From assembly GCF_024494385.1 (NCBI RefSeq), contig NZ_JAEVLT010000008.1:124001-188000 (forward strand): 64,000 bases of DNA, written 5' to 3'. The DNA comes from Bacillus sp. EB600. GTDB taxonomy: Bacteria > Bacillota > Bacilli > Bacillales > Cytobacillaceae. The notes below the pieces were generated by a model. The model searched no databases. It worked only from the letters and a program-made list of their open reading frames with translations, and was not told where the DNA came from. Made by a program: the position numbers and the translations under genes. Positions within the stretch are counted from its first letter, which is position 1; every line of letters begins with the position of its first letter. Below, piece by piece: positions 30,174 through 39,291 of the stretch.

Positions 30174-30345
30174 TAGAAAAGCGAAAGTGCCCGTCTGGCG
30201 GCGGATGGACTGGACTGCTCCAACTCAAGATAAAGGAAACACAAAGCGAACTAGCGATTCGATGTTGACTTTTCGTAGGGAGGAACGGGAAGTTCACTAG
30301 GCGCTGGGCACTGTAGCTAGACAATTCTCAAAATTTATATTATTT
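30174..30345 (+). repeat. Interspersed repeat copy R8 between ykuU and ykuV
   Basis: GAAAAGCGAAAGTGCCCG, shared internal module AAGATAAAGGAAACACAAAG, GCGCTGGGCACTGTAGCTAG, then a short tail. Left arm AGTGCCC is fully complementary to right arm GGGCACT. It is oriented against the flanking genes, unlike most copies. Confidence 0.8.
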
Positions 30346-30350
30346 TACAA

Positions 30351-30384
30351 AAAAGACCTAACACTTAGAAAGGTTAGGTCTTCG
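30351..30384 (-). terminator. Terminator of ykuU
   Basis: AAGACCTAAC / GTTAGGTCTT stem with ten-nt loop and six T in the minus direction; it separates ykuU from ykuV. Confidence 0.85.
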
Positions 30385-30400
30385 TGTTTTAATTTAAGAA

Positions 30401-30949
30401 TCAAACTTTTAGTGTAGCTTGTCCTGGCTTCCAGTTAGCTGGGCAAAGACCACCAGTTTGTAATGCTTGAAGCACACGTAGAACTTCATCCACATCACGG
30501 CCAATATTGTTATGGTGGACAACTTGATACATTAATTCGCCTTCTGGGTTAATGATGAATAGGCCGCGAAGAGCAACGCCATCTTCTTCAATCAAAATAC
30601 CATAATCACGGACAACTTTTTGAGTATGATCTGCAGCTAGTGGGTAATTAATTTGGCCAATTCCATTTTCCTTACGGTCAGTATTAATCCACGCAAGGTG
30701 AGTATGAATTGTATCTGTTGAAGCTCCGATTAAGACTGCATCAAGATCTTCAAATTCATCATAACGGTCAGACATTGCTGTAATTTCGGTTGGACAAACA
30801 AATGTAAAATCCATTGGATAGAAGAATAATACTGTCCATTTGCCATTTTTCATATTCTCTTCAAGACTTACTTTACCAAATTCTTTGTTTGGTAATACAG
30901 CCTCCATTTCAAAACGTGGAGCTTGTTTACCTACCATGCGTTCTGCCAT
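30401..30949 (-). CDS. ykuU: Typical 2-Cys peroxiredoxin YkuU
   Basis: Thiol peroxidase of 182 residues that reduces H2O2 and organic hydroperoxides. The peroxidatic cysteine lies in YPMDFTFVCPTEITAMSD and the resolving cysteine in the C-terminal GGLCPANWKPG. AhpC/Prx1 class. GGAGGG precedes the ATG. Paired with the thiol oxidoreductase YkuV, which may reduce it or act in parallel (inference). Confidence 0.94.
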   Translation of the reverse strand: MAERMVGKQAPRFEMEAVLPNKEFGKVSLEENMKNGKWTVLFFYPMDFTFVCPTEITAMSDRYDEFEDLDAVLIGASTDTIHTHLAWINTDRKENGIGQINYPLAADHTQKVVRDYGILIEEDGVALRGLFIINPEGELMYQVVHHNNIGRDVDEVLRVLQALQTGGLCPANWKPGQATLKV

Positions 30950-31225
30950 CTTTAATTCCCTCCAATATTTTTATTAGAAATGAGATTCTTTTTTATAGCA
31001 ATTCTCATTTGCTATCCTATCAACATTATTAATTTTAGATCAACGTTACTTAATAGTCAATATTAAATTATAATTAATATAAATAAAAATTTATTTTAAT
31101 TGTGACTTACTATTTCCCTTAATAAGATTGCCCTATTGGGGCTAAAATTAAACAAACCATTCTTCCAATATAAATTATTTTTTCTATATCTTATCATGGC
31201 CCCTAATGGTGTAATTATGCCAAAT

Positions 31226-32347
31226 TTACTGATTTCCCTTGTAGGATATATACTTCGTGATTGTCTCAATCGCAAATTCAATTGCAGATTCATTTGGTGT
31301 TAACTTTGCGTGATGGAGTCCAAAAGGCGAGTTAACACCCAGCCAAAACATAAATCCTGGAATTTCCTTTAGCATATAACCAAAGTCTTCTCCTGTCATT
31401 GCCTCTTTACACTCAATCACGTTCGTACTTGTCTCATTTCTTAAATATTTCATAAATTCTCTTGTCAGTTCAGGATGATTATATACCTGATAGTAATTCG
31501 AACCAAAATCAATTGATGCTTCGCATTCAAAACTGGTTTTAATACCTGATACAATATTCCCAATGCGCCTTTTTACTTTCTCCATTGACTCCGGTGATAA
31601 TGTACGAATCGTACCTTCTAGCCTAGCTTTTTCGGCAATGATATTTTGAACCGTTCCGCCAGTTATTTTTCCTATTGTAATAACGGCACTATCGAGGGGG
31701 TCAACGTTACGTGAAACGATTGTTTGTAATTGGGTTACTAAAGAGCATGCAGCAATTACCATATCATTAGTTTGATGTGGATAGGCCGCATGGCCCCCTT
31801 TTCCCTTTAGGTCAATAAACAGTTCAGATGTATTGGCAAATAGCAGTCCCTCTCTTATTGCGATCGCACCCACTGGATACTCTGGGGCGATATGCAAGGC
31901 TATAATAAGATCCGGTCGCCACTCCTGCATGGTTTCAGACTCCAGCATTGGCTGTGCCCCACCTGGTCCCTCTTCTGCAGGCTGGAAAATAAACAAGAGA
32001 TCATCGTCAATTGGATTTTCTACAAAAAATGTAAGAACACCAAGGGCAATACTCATGTGCAAATCATGGCCACAGGCATGCATTTTCTCGGGATGTGTTG
32101 ATGAAAAAGCTAACTCAGTTTCTTCATCAATCGGTAAACCATCGATATCCGTTCGATAGCCGATTGTCTTTTTTGGATTTCTTCCGTGTATTTTGACAAA
32201 TAGCCCTGTTTTCCACTTTTTAATGGTAAACCTATCCTGCATCAAAGTCCCTAGGTAATTTACTAGATAGGCTTGCGTTTTAAATTCCTGAAAACCGAGC
32301 TCCGGAATTTGATGAAGTTCACGGCGGATTTTTACAAACGGGTTCAT
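31226..32347 (-). CDS. dapL: N-acetyldiaminopimelate deacetylase DapL (YkuR)
   Basis: M20-family metallohydrolase of 373 residues that releases LL-diaminopimelate from the N-acetyl form, in the acetylase branch of lysine and peptidoglycan precursor synthesis. Metal-site motifs: [21 protein letters not shown] and the C-terminal GEDFGYML region. It follows dapH in the same direction, but here a repeat of about 250 nt separates the two genes. PatA, encoded 8 kb away, is the aminotransferase of this branch. The 276 nt between this gene and ykuU contain no gene I can support. Confidence 0.94.
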   Translation of the reverse strand: MNPFVKIRRELHQIPELGFQEFKTQAYLVNYLGTLMQDRFTIKKWKTGLFVKIHGRNPKKTIGYRTDIDGLPIDEETELAFSSTHPEKMHACGHDLHMSIALGVLTFFVENPIDDDLLFIFQPAEEGPGGAQPMLESETMQEWRPDLIIALHIAPEYPVGAIAIREGLLFANTSELFIDLKGKGGHAAYPHQTNDMVIAACSLVTQLQTIVSRNVDPLDSAVITIGKITGGTVQNIIAEKARLEGTIRTLSPESMEKVKRRIGNIVSGIKTSFECEASIDFGSNYYQVYNHPELTREFMKYLRNETSTNVIECKEAMTGEDFGYMLKEIPGFMFWLGVNSPFGLHHAKLTPNESAIEFAIETITKYISYKGNQ

Positions 32348-32402
32348 AAAATATCTCCTTTAAGAAAAGCGTGGAAGGCTCCACGCTTTTGGATGTTAAT
32401 AT

Positions 32403-32655
32403 AAAAATGATTGTTTAGCTCCAGCGCCCAGCGACTAGTGTAATTCGCCCATCTCCCTACGATAAGTCAAGCACGAATGCGTTTTCGCTCTTCGTGTTTC
32501 CTTTGCCGCGTATTAACGGGCAGTAGATTCTAGAACTGCCCGTAAAAACCCGGTCTGCTCAACTAGCAATCAGCGAGAAAAACATTCGCTGATTGAAGTT
32601 TCACCTTATCTCAGTCGGTGTGCTCCAGTCCATACGTCGCTAAACGGGCGCACAT
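32403..32655 (-). repeat. Interspersed repeat, longest copy (R9), between dapH and dapL
   Basis: Minus orientation. Left end (at 32655) GCGCCCGTTTAGCGACGTAT follows the dapH stop directly; right end GTCGCTGGGCGCTGGAGCTA at the 32.4 kb side. Left arm AGCGCCC-type and right arm GGGCGCT pair. It uniquely contains an extra nested segment with two hairpins: CAATCAGCGA / TCGCTGATTG, and CGGGCAG / CTGCCCG. Confidence 0.82.
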
Positions 32656-32662
32656 TTCGATT

Positions 32663-33364
32663 TTAGAGTTGTCTAAGCTCTTGCTTAATTTCTGTTTTTG
32701 ACTTTGTCTTCTCATCAATATCCTTCAATTTTCTTGCTGGTGTGCCACCAACAACTGTATACGGTGGAACATCATCAATAACAACCGCACCGGCAGCAAC
32801 AATGGCCCCCTTACCAATTGTTACCCCTTCAAGAACAACACAATTTGCACCAATTAGTACATCATCTTCGACAATAACTGGTTTTGCGGATGGCGGCTCG
32901 ATTACACCAGCCAAAACAGTACCTGCTCCAATATGGCAATTTTTCCCTACTGTAGCTCTTCCACCAAGTACAGCTCCCATATCAATCATTGTTCCCTCAC
33001 CAATCACAGAGCCAATGTTGATTAAAGCCCCCATCATAATGACTGCATTATCTCCGATTTCAACTTGATCACGGATAATCGCACCCGGTTCAATTCTTGC
33101 TTTTATATTTTTTGTATCTAATAACGGAATGGCCGAATTACGGCGATCATTTTCAACTACATAGTCTTCAATCTGGGCTTGGTTGGATTCTAAAACAGGA
33201 TTTATCTCGGACCAGTCCCCGAACACAACACCGGTTGTGCCATTAATAAACACCTTTGCTTCTTTTCCAAAATCAATGTCATCTAAAGCACCTTTCAAAT
33301 AAACCTTAACTGGTGTTGCTTTTTTACTATTTGCAATAAAAGAAATGATCTCATTTGCATCCAT
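32663..33364 (-). CDS. dapH: Tetrahydrodipicolinate N-acetyltransferase DapH
   Basis: Acetyl-CoA-dependent acylation of tetrahydrodipicolinate, first step of the acetylase branch to diaminopimelate. 233 residues. N-terminal alpha/beta domain (about 1-85), then a left-handed beta-helix built of hexapeptide repeats ([58 protein letters not shown]), ending [16 protein letters not shown]. Family length. The transcript reaches dapL through the repeat unless the repeat terminates it. Confidence 0.95.
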   Translation of the reverse strand: MDANEIISFIANSKKATPVKVYLKGALDDIDFGKEAKVFINGTTGVVFGDWSEINPVLESNQAQIEDYVVENDRRNSAIPLLDTKNIKARIEPGAIIRDQVEIGDNAVIMMGALINIGSVIGEGTMIDMGAVLGGRATVGKNCHIGAGTVLAGVIEPPSAKPVIVEDDVLIGANCVVLEGVTIGKGAIVAAGAVVIDDVPPYTVVGGTPARKLKDIDEKTKSKTEIKQELRQL

Positions 33365-33439
33365 TTTCCTTATCCTCCTAATTATGTATTGCTAGGAATT
33401 ACTTTAGCAGACAAAAGCACTGAAAACAAGAAAAATACC

Positions 33440-34321
33440 CTAGTGATTTTCTGTTATATGCTCATTTACTAAATTAACAAATGCTTGAACCTGCTTTAAT
33501 TGAAAAGCGGAGTCATAGCCTAAAAGCCATGTTTCGCGTCTCAATTGCTCCCCACTTTCATTGTAAAGAGGGATTTTACAGATGTCCTTTTCTGCCCTGT
33601 TTAAGGTAATGGAAGGCAGGATTGAGTATCCAATTCCATTAAAGGTCATTTGTTTACATGTTTCTATTTGGTCAACAACAACTGTTCTTTTTGGTGCTGT
33701 CTTAAAATGGCGCATCCACCAATCCTGTATTTCCTGATAATAATTAGAGTCACTTTTAAATTGAATAAATGGCCGGTCTGTCTCCAGTACTTGCTCCGGC
33801 TTACTAATTTCTTTGTCAACCATATATAACAGGTCACTAAACAAGTGAATTTTTATTCCTTTCCACTCAGGTGTACCTCTGATAATTCCTATATGAACCT
33901 GATCATCGTAAAGACATTTCAAAATTTCACTGCTCCAACCGGTAATAAGCGAAATTTTTACCTGTGGAAACTTTTCGATGAATTTTTTTAATACCTTTGG
34001 CAGCCAGTTTTGACCCACGATGGAAGCTACCGCAATTTTTAGCGTTCCTGATACCTCAGCCTGAAGCGAATCAATTGTTTCTCTAACCTTTTCCTGCTTG
34101 ACGAGAACCTCATCAACAAATTTAACTACATGCTCCCCAGCTGGTGTCAAGGATAGTCCCTTTTGCGAACGGATAAAAAGGCGGGTTCCCCACTCTTTTT
34201 CTATCGTTTGCAGTCGTTGTGAAAGAGCTGGTTGAGAAACAAAAAGCCGCTCAGCGGCCTTCCGCATATTCATTTCCTGGGCTAAAACGGATAATAATTG
34301 AAATTCAGAAATTGAGGACAA
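33440..34321 (-). CDS. ccpC: LysR-type regulator CcpC
   Basis: Citrate-responsive repressor of citrate synthase and aconitase genes. Residues 1-60 form the winged helix (NMRKAAERLFVSQPALSQRLQTIEK), followed by a periplasmic-binding-protein-like effector domain with ITGWSSEILKCLYDDQVHIGIIRG, near identical to B. subtilis CcpC. I chose TTG at 34321 because AGAGGG lies seven nt upstream and gives 293 residues, as in B. subtilis. An ATG at 34327 directly abuts the ribosome binding site and is unlikely. Lies downstream of darB, as ykuL-ccpC. Confidence 0.93.
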   Translation of the reverse strand: MSSISEFQLLSVLAQEMNMRKAAERLFVSQPALSQRLQTIEKEWGTRLFIRSQKGLSLTPAGEHVVKFVDEVLVKQEKVRETIDSLQAEVSGTLKIAVASIVGQNWLPKVLKKFIEKFPQVKISLITGWSSEILKCLYDDQVHIGIIRGTPEWKGIKIHLFSDLLYMVDKEISKPEQVLETDRPFIQFKSDSNYYQEIQDWWMRHFKTAPKRTVVVDQIETCKQMTFNGIGYSILPSITLNRAEKDICKIPLYNESGEQLRRETWLLGYDSAFQLKQVQAFVNLVNEHITENH

Positions 34322-34464
34322 AGTCATCCCTCTTTGCAAGTTTTCTTATATTATAGGTAGAAGAGAAGTACGTGTCATTCTTTCCCTTTTGCATGAATAA
34401 TTAAAGGCATTGAAACACTTCTTAGTATATCTTGCAAAAATAATTCAGCTCCCAAAAAGGGAGC

Positions 34465-34923
34465 CTAATCCACACGAGTATCTTTGTTTAATTTTTTTAT
34501 ATGTTTGTTTAATTGATTTAAAACTGTACTTCTTGGCAAAATCCCTTCAAATAGTCCATCCTCAGACTCGATACATAGAAATGGATGATTGACAAGTAAT
34601 TCCAGACACGTTTTCATAGAATCATTTGGCTTGAGGCGTGGAACGGATTTATTCATTACCTCTTCCACATGTTTTTCTTCTAGTGTTTCAAATTCAATTC
34701 GCTCAAGTCCTAATATAGAGTCCATAATGATTGGCATACTGATGAACCCATGAAGTATATAATGAGGGTCTAAAACAGGAATAGCTGTATAACCGCTTTT
34801 TGTTAAGACTAGTAACGCATGTTCTAGATTATTTCCAATTTGTACATGGGCAACCCGCTCGGATGGAATCATTAAATCCCGAATACTATTTTCTAAAAAT
34901 TCCCCACTATGAAGGCTAATCAT
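34465..34923 (-). CDS. darB: c-di-AMP-binding CBS protein DarB (CbpB/YkuL)
   Basis: 152 residues forming two CBS domains (about 12-70 and 85-145). Syntenic with B. subtilis ykuL, whose product DarB binds c-di-AMP and, in its free form, stimulates Rel and pyruvate carboxylase. VAHVQIGNNLEHALLVLTKS and GYTAIPVLDPHYILHGFI are typical of the first CBS motif. A cre-like element (TGAAAGCGTTATCC, 34996-35009) lies about 75 nt upstream of the start. PycA, a reported partner, is encoded at the left end of this window. Confidence 0.9.
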   Translation of the reverse strand: MISLHSGEFLENSIRDLMIPSERVAHVQIGNNLEHALLVLTKSGYTAIPVLDPHYILHGFISMPIIMDSILGLERIEFETLEEKHVEEVMNKSVPRLKPNDSMKTCLELLVNHPFLCIESEDGLFEGILPRSTVLNQLNKHIKKLNKDTRVD

Positions 34924-35003
34924 GGTCGAAAAACTCCCTAATGAATATTTATTCTCCTCTATATTCTAACACAGCCATTTGAGAAATGTCCTTTCTGAAA
35001 GCG

Positions 35004-35150
35004 TTATCCTTTACTTGTTTCAATATTCTTTACCGTAAACTGGCACTGTGGACATTGAAAAATTACATTTTGGTTGGATTGAGCGGTAAGAACATTAGAC
35101 ATTTCAGACTCATAATGACATTTGGGACATCTTACGATCGGCATCATCAT
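35004..35150 (-). CDS. Small zinc-ribbon protein (ykzF position)
   Basis: 48 residues: MMMPIVRCPKCHYESEMS, then a beta-type segment, then FQCPQCQFTVKNIE. Two CPxC knuckles (CPKC and CPQC) separated by about 25 residues form a probable zinc ribbon. GAGGTG is eight nt before the first of three tandem ATGs (35150, 35147, 35144). The position between ykuJ and darB is that of ykzF in B. subtilis; identity by synteny only. Confidence 0.72.
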   Translation of the reverse strand: MMMPIVRCPKCHYESEMSNVLTAQSNQNVIFQCPQCQFTVKNIETSKG

Positions 35151-35209
35151 ATCATCATCACCTCATCTATAGTTTACGTTTGTAATTGAAGACCTAACCG
35201 CTAGACAAT

Positions 35210-35238
35210 GAAAAAAAGGAACCGGTTAAGGTTCCTTA
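35210..35238 (-). terminator. Terminator of ykuJ
   Basis: AAGGAACC / GGTTCCTT stem with loop TTAACC and seven T in the minus direction; overlaps the stop codon region. Confidence 0.88.
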
Positions 35239-35472
35239 CTGAATTAAATCAAAAATTTCAATTGTGATCATATCAACGTTATCAAATTGATAGCGTTTTG
35301 GCTTTTCTTTTTCGTTATACACTTCTAATTCAAACGTTTCGGTTTTTGGATGAAACGTTACCTGACATTTTTTTTCACCATTTACCTCGAAAAAACGTTG
35401 TGTCGGTTCACCCCCACTTGCTTGTTCTTGAAGGTTTTTTAACCGCGTTAATATTCCTTGAAGCTGTGACAT
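35236..35472 (-). CDS. ykuJ: YkuJ family protein
   Basis: Cytosolic protein of 78 residues: MSQLQGILTRLKNLQEQA, RFFEVNGEKKCQVTFH, and the C-terminal FDNVDMITIEIFDLIQ, matching B. subtilis YkuJ in length and pattern. Function unknown. GGAGAGGGAG upstream of the ATG at 35472 decides the start over the longer open frame to 35532. Confidence 0.88.
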   Translation of the reverse strand: MSQLQGILTRLKNLQEQASGGEPTQRFFEVNGEKKCQVTFHPKTETFELEVYNEKEKPKRYQFDNVDMITIEIFDLIQ

Positions 35473-35714
35473 ATTGCTCCCTCTCCTTTCAAACAGAAAC
35501 GAAACTTTACTGTTATGTTTCTCCTTTGACATGTTTCTATCCTTATTTGATTACTTTCATTAATTTTCCAAGAAAGAATTTCTCACATGCCAATATTAAC
35601 AGAATAAGGCACTACTATCTATTTGTCCAAGTAAAATTCAATATTTCTGAGATATTTATCAAAAAATACAAAGAAAGGATTGAAATAAAGAAATATAGAC
35701 CCCAAATTTGAGGT

Positions 35715-35951
35715 CTATCGAAAATTGATTGCAATAAATAAAATGATAAAAAGCACCAATGCAAAAAATAAACCGTAGGAAAAAAAGATTGGGTTCTTTA
35801 AAAAGGCGTGTTCTTGAATTGGCTTTGCCAATTGGGTATCAATATCCCCATCAATTACCTTTTGCTGCCTAGCAAGATACCATGTAGCGATAAGTGAAAC
35901 CGCTAGGATGCCTATAATAAGAATGGAGAGAACATTGATGAACATATTCAT
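35715..35951 (-). CDS. Small two-helix membrane protein
   Basis: 78 residues. First helix at about 5-26 (FINVLSILIIGILAVSLIAT), second at about 55-76 (FSYGLFFALVLFIILFIAI). The loop between is polar (RQQKVIDGDIDTQLAKPIQE). Not recognised. It lies between ykuJ and ykuI in the same direction. A weak hairpin (ATAGACCTC / GGGGTCTAT) follows the stop. Confidence 0.65.
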   Translation of the reverse strand: MNMFINVLSILIIGILAVSLIATWYLARQQKVIDGDIDTQLAKPIQEHAFLKNPIFFSYGLFFALVLFIILFIAINFR

Positions 35952-36022
35952 GGCGATTTCTCCTTGAGTAATGTTTTTCTTAAGTTACCACTCCAAGAGA
36001 TTTTTATTCTTCCTCCCACTTT

Positions 36023-37234
36023 CTAAAGTAAATCTGCATGTTCAAATAAATAATGGTAGGAAAGGTCAATAAATAAAAACTCGTTTGTATTAATCGGAAA
36101 AGAGAAAGTACGAATGTTCTCCCCAGTCTCAATGTCACTATAAAGATCCGATAATAGTCCCTTTCGTTCGTTGCGCATTTTTATAATATTTTCCAAAAAA
36201 TAAGGACGCCAGCTCCAATTTTTATGGATATATTCTTTCTGAATACTCCAACCATCTTTACCTTTAAAAATATTAGGAGATCTTTGGAATCCATCCTCAT
36301 CACACACATACATACGAAAAGCGGTTTGATCCATTTCTTTTACGAGCAATTGAAATAAATCTTCATAGTGTGACTTTTTGCTTTTTAAAACAATTTCTTG
36401 AACTTTTGCTTGAAAAAGCTCGGCTGTTGTATAAATCGATTCAAGTTTTCGTTTCTCAGACAAAATAAAATCATGAAACTTTATTTTTAGGCGGTCCTTT
36501 AATAGATCTTCCTGGATAAATTCTGCAGCCGGCCTCTTTAGATAAAAACCTTGGTAGTACCTCCCGCCATTTCTCCATGCAAAATGTAATTGATGCTCCA
36601 TTTCAATATTTTCAAACAATAATGTTGCACCGATTTTTCTGGCAAGCATGGATAATGAAAATAAGACATCATTATATGCCGTCCCAATCGAAATTGATTT
36701 TAATACCTCTAAATTAATTTTTATAATGTCCGGTGCAAGCTCGCCAATCCGATCAAAATAATTACTATTACGATCGATTTTTGCAATCGCAATTTTTATA
36801 CCATATGTTCGATAATATTGCAGTAAATGATCTAATTGATCTAGATCACCCTTGTAGCTTTTTTCAGATATTTCAAGGACAATTCGTCCCATAAATAATC
36901 CCTTTTTTTCAAAAGCAAGGAGTTCATTTAAGAATGGTTCACCATGACCATACATTAATAAATCTGCTGTACGATTAAAAAATAGGCTGACATTTTCTTT
37001 CAAGTCCAGTGCTTTTTCAAGTGCCTTGACCAACAATAATTGATCAACCTCAAATTTATATTCATCAGGTATTTGGTCATCTTGAAAAAAAGGACCTAAG
37101 CTAATGGGTTGATTCTCTGAAATATATCTTCCTAAAACCTCATACCCAATAACACGATGTTCATCAGCACTAAAAATCGGTTGAAAAAAAGGAATGACAT
37201 TTTCAAGATCCGTTAGGATATCCAATGCATCCAT
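36023..37234 (-). CDS. ykuI: YkuI, degenerate EAL-domain protein
   Basis: 403 residues. N-terminal EAL domain (about 10-250) and the YkuI C-terminal PAS-like domain (about 260-400, with NWSWRPYFLENIIKMRN and SDLYSDIETGENIRTFSFP). YkuI of B. subtilis binds c-di-GMP without measurable hydrolysis. The signature is EVL (GYEVLGRY), and the metal-binding Asp-Asp segment reads IAIAKIDR here, without the usual aspartate pair. So a catalytically dead c-di-GMP sensor is likely. No adjacent diguanylate cyclase. ykuI is divergent from ykuE. Confidence 0.9.
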   Translation of the reverse strand: MDALDILTDLENVIPFFQPIFSADEHRVIGYEVLGRYISENQPISLGPFFQDDQIPDEYKFEVDQLLLVKALEKALDLKENVSLFFNRTADLLMYGHGEPFLNELLAFEKKGLFMGRIVLEISEKSYKGDLDQLDHLLQYYRTYGIKIAIAKIDRNSNYFDRIGELAPDIIKINLEVLKSISIGTAYNDVLFSLSMLARKIGATLLFENIEMEHQLHFAWRNGGRYYQGFYLKRPAAEFIQEDLLKDRLKIKFHDFILSEKRKLESIYTTAELFQAKVQEIVLKSKKSHYEDLFQLLVKEMDQTAFRMYVCDEDGFQRSPNIFKGKDGWSIQKEYIHKNWSWRPYFLENIIKMRNERKGLLSDLYSDIETGENIRTFSFPINTNEFLFIDLSYHYLFEHADLL

Positions 37235-37447
37235 TTATGTACCTCCATAAACGATATCCATTATTATACCACATCAAAAAATAGAATACCGTTCCTGAAA
37301 GACTGTAAATATTTAAGGAATGAATCTGAGTTGGAATGAATAATTAACTATCAGGATAAGCCATCTAAATGTTATAATTTGGTTTATGTCCTAATGAGAA
37401 CTAGTACTCAATTAGAAAAAGATAACAGGGAGATTGGTTGGTAAAAA

Positions 37448-38332
37448 ATGGTGAAAAGATTAACAAGGAGAACTCTTTTAAAAACTTCATTCGGTGCCCT
37501 GCTTACGATTTTAGGATTAGGCTCAGGAGGGTATGTTTATGCCCGTAATATTGAACCTGCACTCCTTGACATTCAATCGATTCAGATTAAACATTCATTA
37601 ATACCTAGAAGCCTTGATGGTGTAAAGATTATCCAATTCAGTGATACACATCTGGGTTTTCAATATAATCTTAACCAATTAAAAAGAGTAATTAATGTAA
37701 TTAATTCGTTTCAACCTGATGTGGTTTTTTTTACGGGTGATCTAATGGATAATCCTAAAGAGTACAAGGAAATAGAGGAACTCGCACCGATTCTCAGGCA
37801 AATAAGGGCACCCTTAGGTAAATATTGTATTTACGGAAATCACGATCACGGAGGATATGGATCTACTATTTATAAACATATAATGCAAGGCGCAAACTTC
37901 ATCCTGCTTCAAAATCAATCAAGACCCATTATAGGATCAGATGGAAGCCAGATTTATTTAGTAGGAATTGATGATGCCATGTTGGGCAGACCCGATTTTA
38001 ATTTGGCTCAACAAAGCGTCCCTGATAATGCTTTTAAAATTTTATTATCCCATGCACCGGATTTGGCAGACAGAGCATCACAATATAATATCCATTGGCA
38101 GCTCAGCGGCCACAGCCATGGAGGCCAGGTTAAGATCCCATTTATTGGAGCTCTTGTTATTCCGCCGTTTGCACAAAAATATCCAGAGGGGCATTATTTA
38201 ATTGGAGAGAACAACAAATTGAACCTATACGTAAACAGAGGTCTTGGTACCACCCGTCTCCCTTTCCGATTTATGGCAAAACCAGAATTAACAATTTTCA
38301 CTTTAAGAAAAGCAGAAGCACCGTTTAGCTAA
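37448..38332 (+). CDS. ykuE: Tat-exported metallophosphoesterase YkuE
   Basis: 294 residues. The N-terminus VKRLTRRTLLKTSFGALLTI is a twin-arginine signal; B. subtilis YkuE is a known Tat substrate bound to the cell wall. Calcineurin-type motifs in order: FSDTHLG, FTGDLMDN, YGNHDHGG, LSHAP and SGHSHGGQ, giving a complete dinuclear metal site. The C-terminal residues RKAEAPFS and the stop codon are encoded by the left end of an interspersed repeat, extending the protein by about eight residues over what is expected. Confidence 0.92.
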   Translation: MVKRLTRRTLLKTSFGALLTILGLGSGGYVYARNIEPALLDIQSIQIKHSLIPRSLDGVKIIQFSDTHLGFQYNLNQLKRVINVINSFQPDVVFFTGDLMDNPKEYKEIEELAPILRQIRAPLGKYCIYGNHDHGGYGSTIYKHIMQGANFILLQNQSRPIIGSDGSQIYLVGIDDAMLGRPDFNLAQQSVPDNAFKILLSHAPDLADRASQYNIHWQLSGHSHGGQVKIPFIGALVIPPFAQKYPEGHYLIGENNKLNLYVNRGLGTTRLPFRFMAKPELTIFTLRKAEAPFS

Positions 38333-38440
38333 GTAGCATCCTCTTCTGGGCGCCGGCGCCGACTAAAAGCGCTGCCGTCTTGGCTGCAACGTCGGCACTA
38401 GCACGTCCTGTGCGTCGAAGCTTAGGCAGTTGTCACAGGA
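38308..38440 (+). repeat. Interspersed repeat copy R10 at the ykuE 3' end
   Basis: AGAAAAGCAGAAGCACCGTT, TTCTGGGCGCCGGCGCCGAC, then the optional module AAGCGCTGCCGTCTTGGC with CAACGTCGGCACTAGCACG and GTGCGTCGAAGCT. The left end is in the ykuE reading frame. Confidence 0.8.
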
Positions 38441-38610
38441 CAAAGATATAATTTTGGTTAAATAAGAAAAGCGAGTCCCTACAATGGATTATTAGAATAA
38501 CTTTTTGTTCTATCATTATTTTTATTTTTACGAAAAAGGATGTATAATAAGAAAAATAGAAGGCGCCCGTAGAATAAATTCTCTGAATCGATTAGAAAGG
38601 AGCACTAATT

Positions 38611-39087
38611 TTGAAAAGTGACCAGAAAGTTCCCCCGGTACAAGTAAATTTAACGATAGAAAACCTCTCTCAAGCAATCTTTACTGTCAATCGGCATGCC
38701 AAGACAGCTATAAATCCCAGTTTCTTATATAAACTTAAGCATGAATCATTAAAGAAGTTAATCGCAGAGGGGAAGGCTCAAAAAGTGGGTCTGCACTTTT
38801 CAAGAAATCCCAAAAATAGCAGACAGCAATCTGATGTTTTAGTTGCATGCGGCCAATACACGTTTCATATTCCTCCGACGAAAAAGGACTTTTCAGATCT
38901 CCCCCATTTAGGAAAATTAGATAGCAATGTCCGTAACCCAAAGGCCTGTCTATCACTAAAATTTGCTAAAGATATCCTGCAAACCTACACAGGAGTTAAA
39001 GAACTCCAACAACCCTCAACAAAACCAAAACACAATCATCGTGTCTTTGAAAAACCTGTTTTCAAAAAATTAGGGGAAAGATATTAA
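38611..39087 (+). CDS. ykyB: YkyB family protein
   Basis: Basic cytosolic protein of 158 residues starting at TTG with GGAGC upstream (AAAGGAGCACTAATT). HAKTAINPSFLYKLKHESL and GLHFSRNPKNSRQQSD are typical of YkyB. Function unknown. It lies between ykuE and patA; cheV, which stands between ykyB and patA in B. subtilis, is missing here and a short cysteine-containing gene is found instead. Confidence 0.85.
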   Translation: MKSDQKVPPVQVNLTIENLSQAIFTVNRHAKTAINPSFLYKLKHESLKKLIAEGKAQKVGLHFSRNPKNSRQQSDVLVACGQYTFHIPPTKKDFSDLPHLGKLDSNVRNPKACLSLKFAKDILQTYTGVKELQQPSTKPKHNHRVFEKPVFKKLGERY

Positions 39088-39133
39088 ATTGAAAGCTCTC
39101 ATTCATGTTTGCAACCTACTATTTCTTTTTTTT

Positions 39134-39166
39134 AAAAGCCGGACATATTACGGCTTTTATTTTTTT
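39134..39166 (+). terminator. Terminator of ykyB
   Basis: AAAAGCCG / CGGCTTTT stem with a nine-nt loop, then ATTTTTTTT. Confidence 0.88.
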
Positions 39167-39291
39167 TGATCTTTTTGTGAACTTCGTCACGTAATTATGG
39201 ACGAAATGAATAATTTAGATTAAACTACAATCGTTAGAAGAAAGCTCAGATAAATCAGTCACCCAATAAATTTTTATAAGAGGTGCTTATT

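Noticed and set aside
31096-31293. 65-codon minus-strand frame overlapping the dapL 3' end
   Set aside because: Overlaps the conserved dapL frame in another phase and lacks a start signal.
34986-35189. 67-codon plus-strand open frame upstream of darB
   Set aside because: Antisense to the zinc-ribbon gene at 35004-35150, whose CPxC pairs and ribosome binding site are convincing.
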